Assembly: GCA_017625275.1 (NCBI GenBank)
Contig: JAGALI010000093.1
Span: 1 to 17,628, forward strand
Direction: 5' to 3'
Length of the DNA: 17,628 bases
DNA from: Clostridia bacterium
GTDB taxonomy: Bacteria; Bacillota; Clostridia; Oscillospirales; CAG-272
Position numbers and translations under genes: made by a program. Positions 14,101 through 17,628 of this stretch are shown here, piece by piece. The notes below the pieces were generated by a model. That model was not told the origin of the DNA. It made no database searches and saw nothing but the letters and a program-made list of their open reading frames with translations. Each line of letters opens with the position of its first letter. Position 1 is the stretch's first letter.

Positions 14101-14803
14101 GTGCATTGGTTCTTTCTTCCTTCCTTGCACCACATTCACAGTTATAGTAATTTCTTCCCCTTTGTGTACAGCTGGCTGGTGTTGAGGTAGCTTCATCAAG
14201 AACCCAATTGTGCTCTCCTGCTTCCGTATAAACCTCAACCTCGCGGAAGTATGCGCTACCATAAGAATTAGATGTTACTGCAATTTCTATCTTTGAGGCA
14301 AATATAGCATCATCAAATGGGAAAAAGACCTCTTCCTCAAGCTTGTCATCAGATATGGTCGAGACAACATCGGATTTATATACCTGAGTTCCCAAATCAT
14401 CATAAAGAGTAATTTGAACGCTCTTTACAGCGTGATTATCATCAGAAGCATGCTCTTCCCCACCACATATAGAACAACGTCCTGTACCATTTATATATAA
14501 ATCAACATTTGTGATTTCATATGGCTTGCCAAAATTAAGAATCCATGAAAAATTAGGCACCTTAGGACTATGCGCGATAACATCATCCTTATCTCCGTCA
14601 TTCAAAAGCGCTTCGTTAATTGCAAAAAACCAATCGCCTGTATAGCCAACCGATGCCTCAGATGCGATATTTACCTTATCGGCAGTACAAGTGCCTGTGG
14701 CGGTGCGTGCAGGTGTGCCCTCCTCGGCAAAAACACTAAAGGCTGAAAGCATCGCAGTCAAAAGCACCAGCACTATAAGAAAAATAGAAATATGTCTTTT
14801 CAT
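11186..14803 (-). CDS. Large secreted protein: discoidin-like regions, ten Cys/His tandem repeats, C-terminal beta domain
   Basis: A 1205-residue exported protein of unknown role. Residues 1-26 form a signal peptide (MKRH, hydrophobic core, SVFA). Residues about 45-195 and 315-492 look like F5/8-type (discoidin) sugar-binding domains, with WILNFGKPYEITNVDLYING and STLKIDFDQVYTLTMAELYV. Cys-rich linkers at about 198-270 and 495-582 lead into ten tandem units of 40-44 residues (583-1008). The end (about 1050-1205) resembles the C-terminus of the secreted protein at 3392-4909, including SVATIVSYY. No LPXTG, SLH or membrane anchor is visible. The start at 14803 has GGGAG just upstream and lies behind a promoter whose -10 box overlaps the alternative ATG at 14848, ruling that out. 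Carbohydrate binding on or outside the cell is plausible, not shown. It diverges from the GH106-like gene. Confidence 0.85.
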   Translation of the reverse strand: MKRHISIFLIVLVLLTAMLSAFSVFAEEGTPARTATGTCTADKVNIASEASVGYTGDWFFAINEALLNDGDKDDVIAHSPKVPNFSWILNFGKPYEITNVDLYINGTGRCSICGGEEHASDDNHAVKSVQITLYDDLGTQVYKSDVVSTISDDKLEEEVFFPFDDAIFASKIEIAVTSNSYGSAYFREVEVYTEAGEHNWVLDEATSTPASCTQRGRNYYNCECGARKEERTNAHTVTEWTVTQAPTTTTTGIAEGPCTVSGCGGTAAKILPRIKLEDSEFRLTLDKLTFTEDLKEKEFGVNDEIDYTKIPRDPSYPEYLFDGIIESTTWNPENIWCGTGWTEIKWLEVNDELIGRVLAETIRDAEENVVVKSDSVINEEALEKIKANGNTEVKVYDYYHSTLKIDFDQVYTLTMAELYVFSTYNNFTVDFLDADGNSVKQIAKRGFEYRGGYARLIFTGDVYGLDVKSVLITVESAKWPNGKGLAFTEFKLGAHECSFAQEDIDAGTTKGCVTEFDGKCLTCTSERTDAKIYNHTYEKDSSDPTRDKVEVVSEANCYLSGYETRTCTTCSNTIGRFIQATGEHSFTKEIIDTQPTCIDSGLAHKECSTVGCTATDTQYSVDATGWHIFTVEVIDKAPSCFETGLAHKKCATSGCTATDTQYSVDATGEHDFSVEVIDKAPSCFENGFAHKKCSTTGCTATDYIYSIDATGEHDISVEVIDKAPDCASDGLAHKKCSTAGCTAIGTQYTVPSTGDHAFVVEIIDKAPSCFEAGLAHKKCSGCDATDTQYSVDATGNHNYDSSPEVVDKAPNCFEVGIAYKTCTTPNCGWRLQVILQPTGEHDFSVEVIDKVPDCASDGLAHKKCSTAGCTATDTQYTVPSTGDHAFIIEIIDKVPSCFETGLAHKKCSGCDATNTQYPLPLLAHTFRDEVIDKAPSCFEAGVAHKECVADGCNAKDTPYAINPTGAHDFSIEVIEKAPDCINKGLAHKKCSANGCTAISTPYPVDATGVHTYTWQSENGMVADLTHSETQQYACSGCKAVDTSKEAKIIPQVEFVSVYAKGYSVRYTDYISPRATFGMDLDAISDFEENFEFKIYAIASNGIKIKEILIYGEGASGIYEEDGTFSLVVKNPALTDAFDFHVRVEIKCKSDNSFTQKTILQEPLLQSSASVSVATIVSYYTTPSKIDMLNSDIRAFYESISRRLDK
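11780..13057 (-). repeat. Ten tandem coding repeats of 40-44 codons (Cys/His units)
   Basis: Unit limits from first to tenth: 13057, 12928, 12799, 12670, 12541, 12418, 12286, 12157, 12037 and 11908 (start), ending at 11780. Typical unit pattern: EHDFSVEVIDKAPSC, then GLAHKKC, GCTATDTQY and VDATG. Each complete unit has three Cys (about positions 15, 25, 30) and two His (2, 22). Units 5 and 8 are shortened to a CSGC form. Unit 6 is the most divergent, with His22 replaced by Tyr. Confidence 0.93.
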
Positions 14804-14838
14804 TTTACTCCCTCTAAAACAATCATAATGATATAAAT

Positions 14839-14867
14839 ATTTTAACATATATGCAAATATAAGTCAA
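14839..14867 (-). promoter_or_regulatory. Promoter of the 1205-residue secreted protein gene
   Basis: On the minus strand TTGACT (14867-14862), 17 bases, TAAAAT (14844-14839). A second TTGACT lies 13 bp further upstream (14880-14875), giving an AAGTCAA direct repeat on the plus strand at 14861-14867 and 14874-14880. Confidence 0.75.
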
Positions 14868-14898
14868 TAAATTAAGTCAAAAACCTATTTTAAAGGTA

Positions 14899-14927
14899 TT
14901 GCTTTTGCGACAAGCGCATGATAAAAT
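14899..14927 (+). promoter_or_regulatory. Probable promoter of the GH106-like gene
   Basis: TTGCTT (14899-14904), 17 bases, TAAAAT (14922-14927), about 31 bases before the start codon. It is back to back with the promoter of the divergent secreted protein; 31 bp separate the two -35 boxes. Confidence 0.6.
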
Positions 14928-14958
14928 ATCATTAAGGATTTGTTTTCAGGAGAGAGCT

Positions 14959-17628
14959 ATGAAAAGGGTAGAAAAAATATATAGAGGCATACCATTTTGG
15001 TCTTGGAATGATGAGCTTGATAAGGACAAGCTAGTTAAGCAGGTTGAATGGATGGACGAAAATGGAATAGGTGGATTTTTCATGCATGCGCGTGGTGGAC
15101 CTAAAACCCAGTACCTTGGCGAAAAATGGCATGAATGCATTGACGCGTGTGCAAAGCGTGCTAGCGAGCTTGGAATGGAGGCATACGCCTACGACGAAAA
15201 CGGCTGGCCAAGTGGCTTTGTCGGTGGAAAGCTTCTTGAGGACATTGAAAATCACGACAGATATCTAACCTACAAGGAGGGAGAGTACGATAAGGACGCG
15301 CTCGCATCCTACGATATAAGTGGAAGCACACTTAAAAGAGTACACGCCCCCTGCAATACCTGCCTTAATGTTTATGAGCATTATTCGGCATCAACAGCTG
15401 ATATACTAAACCCAGAGGTTGTCGACCAATTTCTTGCCCTTACCCACGAGGAGTATCGCAAAAGAGACAAGTTTAACCTAAAGGGCTTCTTCACAGACGA
15501 GCCACAATATTATCGCTGGGGCATGCCATACACAAAGATGCTTCCTAAATATTTTAGAGATATCTATGGCGAGGATATTTTAGACGGACTTGGATTTATG
15601 TTTGTCGAAAGGGAAGGCTATCGTGCGTTTCGATATAAATTCTGGAAGGCTATGCAGGCGCTTATGCTTGAAGGCTTTGCAAAAAAGATTTATGACTGGT
15701 GTGATAAATATGGCTATAAGCTTACAGGACACTATATAGATGAGCTGTCTCTTGCAGGACAAATGCTATGCTGTGGTGGAGTTATGCCATTTTACGAGTA
15801 TGAGCATATTCCAGGAATAGATTATCTTGGCAAAGGGATAGTGGGAAATGATCTTGCGCCAAAGCAGGTATCAAGCGTTTGTGCTCAGCTAGGCAAAAGA
15901 CAGATTTTAACAGAAACCTTTGCTGGCTGTGGCTGGAGCGTAACTCCAAGAGAGCTAAAGCGCATTGCCGAAATGCAATACGCAGGTGGCGTAAACCTTA
16001 TGTGCCATCACCTTTTACCCTTTGAGGAGCACGGACAAAGAAAGCGTGACTATCCTGCACACTTTTCAAGCGTAAATCCTTGGGTTAAAAAGGGCTTTGG
16101 CGACTTTAACGATTATTTTTCATATCTTGGTAAGCTTATTGCTGAAAGCGACGAGGTTGTAAATGTCGGCGTTCTTCACCCAATAAGAAGCGCATATTTT
16201 GATTTCAAGCGCTTCCCAGAGTGCGACTGGTTTGGACTTAGCGCGCTTGAAAAGTCACTTGACGCGCTTCTTTGCAGGCTTTGTGCCCTTGGAATAGGAC
16301 ACCATCTGCTTGACGAAACAATTCTTGCACGCCACGCCCATGTGGAAAACGGCACGCTTGTTGTTGGAAAATGTAAATATGACTACATAATCCTACCCAA
16401 AATATATACAATGGATAAAACCACAGAGGCGCTTCTTTCCGACTTTGTGGCACAGGGTGGAAAAATCCTCTTGACCGATGATGCACCTAAATACCTTGAG
16501 GGCGAGGAGCATACCTATTCATACCTTAAAACAAACACAAGCTGGGCGCAAATTATAAGAGAACAGCCATATTCACTGCCAAATGCTAAGGATGTGCGCG
16601 CCACCTACAGAAGAGATAGCGACGGCAGGGAATTTATTTACATAGTAAACCTTGGCGAGAAAAAAGTAGTTAATATCAAGCTCAAAAATGGCACCTCGTT
16701 CGCCTCATACGATATAATGAGCGATAGCTATAGAATAGTGCCGACACGCCTTACACTTGATGCATGGCAGTCATGTGTTTTATATGCTTCAAATGATACA
16801 CCAAGGGCAAGCACGCCACTACAGCCATTATATTTGAAGGATAAATTCGAGGTTGTAGGCAAGACCGATAATTATTTCACCCTTGATTTTGTGAGATATT
16901 CAAAAAACGGCGTGGATTATACCGAATCGCTTCATCATATGGGTGCCCTTGACCAGCTTCTAAAGGATAGATACGAGGGCAAGCTATACCTAAAATATGA
17001 GTTCAATGCAAAAAAATCCCCAAGGGAGTGTGTGCTTTTTGTAGAAACCCCACCTACAGCCCTTAGGGTGAATGGCAAGGAGATAGCATCGAGAAAAAAG
17101 TGCGAGCTAGAGGTTGCAAGGTGCTCATACGATATAGCAGGGCTTATTTGCGAGGGCAAAAACGAAATTGTCCTAGAGCTTGATTATTATCAGGGCGAGA
17201 ATGTTTATTACGCGCTCTTTGGCGAAAATGTTACAGAGGGACTTAAAAACTGCCTTGCTTACGATACGGAAATCGAGCCTATTTATCTAAAGGGTAGCTT
17301 TGGTGTTTATGGAGATTTTGAGCCAATAGAGAAAAACGGCGCAATCCTTGGCGATAATTTCTATATGGCAGAGCAGAAAAGGGAAATTTCCTCACTTGTC
17401 AAGGACGGCTTCCCATTCCTTGCAGGTAGCATCACCTTAAAGCAACAAATCATTGTAAAGAACACAAAAAGAGAGCTTGTAATAGATAAGCCCTTCCACC
17501 TAATAGATGTAAAGGTAAATGGCAAAGGTGCAGGCAGAATGCTATTTTCAAATCGTCTTGATATTTCAAAGCATCTAAAGAAGGGCAAAAATGAGCTTGA
17601 AATTACCCTTACCACCAGCAACCGTAAC
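14959..17628 (+). CDS. GH106-like glycoside hydrolase (alpha-L-rhamnosidase-related), 3' end outside window
   Basis: An open frame of 890 codons with no stop before the window ends. The N-terminal barrel has the motifs I associate with the GH106-like family: PFWSWNDELDKDKL (12-25), GIGGFFMHARGG (36-47), YDENGWPSG (78-86), FFTDEP (177-182), GHYIDE (257-262) and LTETFAGCGW (317-326), followed by GGVNLMCHHL. Beta-sandwich, galactose-binding-like segments lie near residues 680-740 and at the very end. There is no signal peptide, so it should act in the cytoplasm on imported oligosaccharides. GGAGAGAG precedes the ATG. Relatives are usually somewhat longer, so only the last part is probably missing. 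Rhamnosidase activity is known for GH106 members such as those of Bacteroides; this Firmicute branch may have another substrate. Confidence 0.82.
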   Translation, partial: MKRVEKIYRGIPFWSWNDELDKDKLVKQVEWMDENGIGGFFMHARGGPKTQYLGEKWHECIDACAKRASELGMEAYAYDENGWPSGFVGGKLLEDIENHDRYLTYKEGEYDKDALASYDISGSTLKRVHAPCNTCLNVYEHYSASTADILNPEVVDQFLALTHEEYRKRDKFNLKGFFTDEPQYYRWGMPYTKMLPKYFRDIYGEDILDGLGFMFVEREGYRAFRYKFWKAMQALMLEGFAKKIYDWCDKYGYKLTGHYIDELSLAGQMLCCGGVMPFYEYEHIPGIDYLGKGIVGNDLAPKQVSSVCAQLGKRQILTETFAGCGWSVTPRELKRIAEMQYAGGVNLMCHHLLPFEEHGQRKRDYPAHFSSVNPWVKKGFGDFNDYFSYLGKLIAESDEVVNVGVLHPIRSAYFDFKRFPECDWFGLSALEKSLDALLCRLCALGIGHHLLDETILARHAHVENGTLVVGKCKYDYIILPKIYTMDKTTEALLSDFVAQGGKILLTDDAPKYLEGEEHTYSYLKTNTSWAQIIREQPYSLPNAKDVRATYRRDSDGREFIYIVNLGEKKVVNIKLKNGTSFASYDIMSDSYRIVPTRLTLDAWQSCVLYASNDTPRASTPLQPLYLKDKFEVVGKTDNYFTLDFVRYSKNGVDYTESLHHMGALDQLLKDRYEGKLYLKYEFNAKKSPRECVLFVETPPTALRVNGKEIASRKKCELEVARCSYDIAGLICEGKNEIVLELDYYQGENVYYALFGENVTEGLKNCLAYDTEIEPIYLKGSFGVYGDFEPIEKNGAILGDNFYMAEQKREISSLVKDGFPFLAGSITLKQQIIVKNTKRELVIDKPFHLIDVKVNGKGAGRMLFSNRLDISKHLKKGKNELEITLTTSNRN

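Overview
The window looks like chromosomal DNA from an uncultured, low-GC Clostridia-type Firmicute, probably a gut anaerobe. The basis is the A+T-rich intergenic DNA, GGAG-type ribosome binding sites, sigma-A-like TTGACA/TATAAT promoters, a YwlG-type protein, a FeoA/FeoB/FeoB-associated Cys-rich protein trio, and large secreted proteins with BspA-like leucine-rich and Cys-rich repeats of the kind common in gut Clostridia. This placement is inference; there is no rRNA or other marker to fix the lineage.

Layout. (1) 13-2091, plus strand: an alpha-phosphohexomutase followed after 39 bp by a short DtxR-family metal regulator. (2) 2096-5086: a cassette bounded by two 246-bp direct repeats (4 mismatches, offset 2745 bp). 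It holds a minus-strand AraC-type regulator and a divergent secreted leucine-rich-repeat protein. Each repeat contains the end of the secreted-protein reading frame, a strong terminator and the start of the feoA promoter; the left copy lies 4 bp behind the regulator's stop codon. (3) 5074-8106: an iron-uptake operon, feoA-feoB-small Cys-rich membrane protein, with a clear promoter and two palindromes of the form GTTAGC-N4-GCTAAC between the -10 box and the start codon. (4) 8106-10454, minus strand: an RluA-type pseudouridine synthase and the cofactor-independent phosphoglycerate mutase. (5) 10609-11148: a YwlG/UPF0340 protein. (6) 11186-14803, minus strand: a 1205-residue secreted protein with two discoidin-like regions, ten tandem 40-44-residue Cys/His repeats and a C-terminal domain related to that of the first secreted protein. 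(7) 14959 to the window end: a divergent, incomplete cytoplasmic glycoside hydrolase of the GH106-like type.

How it fits together. The most informative part is the iron locus. The DtxR-type protein keeps the Met/Cys/Glu/His primary ligand set of iron-sensing DtxR rather than that of MntR. The twin palindromes ahead of feoA are its obvious candidate operators, so regulator and target probably form one iron circuit now separated by the AraC/secreted-protein cassette. The repeats around that cassette suggest it was inserted, duplicated or left behind by recombination, and that it could be lost by recombination. The phosphohexomutase and phosphoglycerate mutase are housekeeping sugar metabolism. 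The two secreted proteins and the glycoside hydrolase suggest a glycan-rich habitat. No tRNA, rRNA, CRISPR array, transposase or phage gene was seen.
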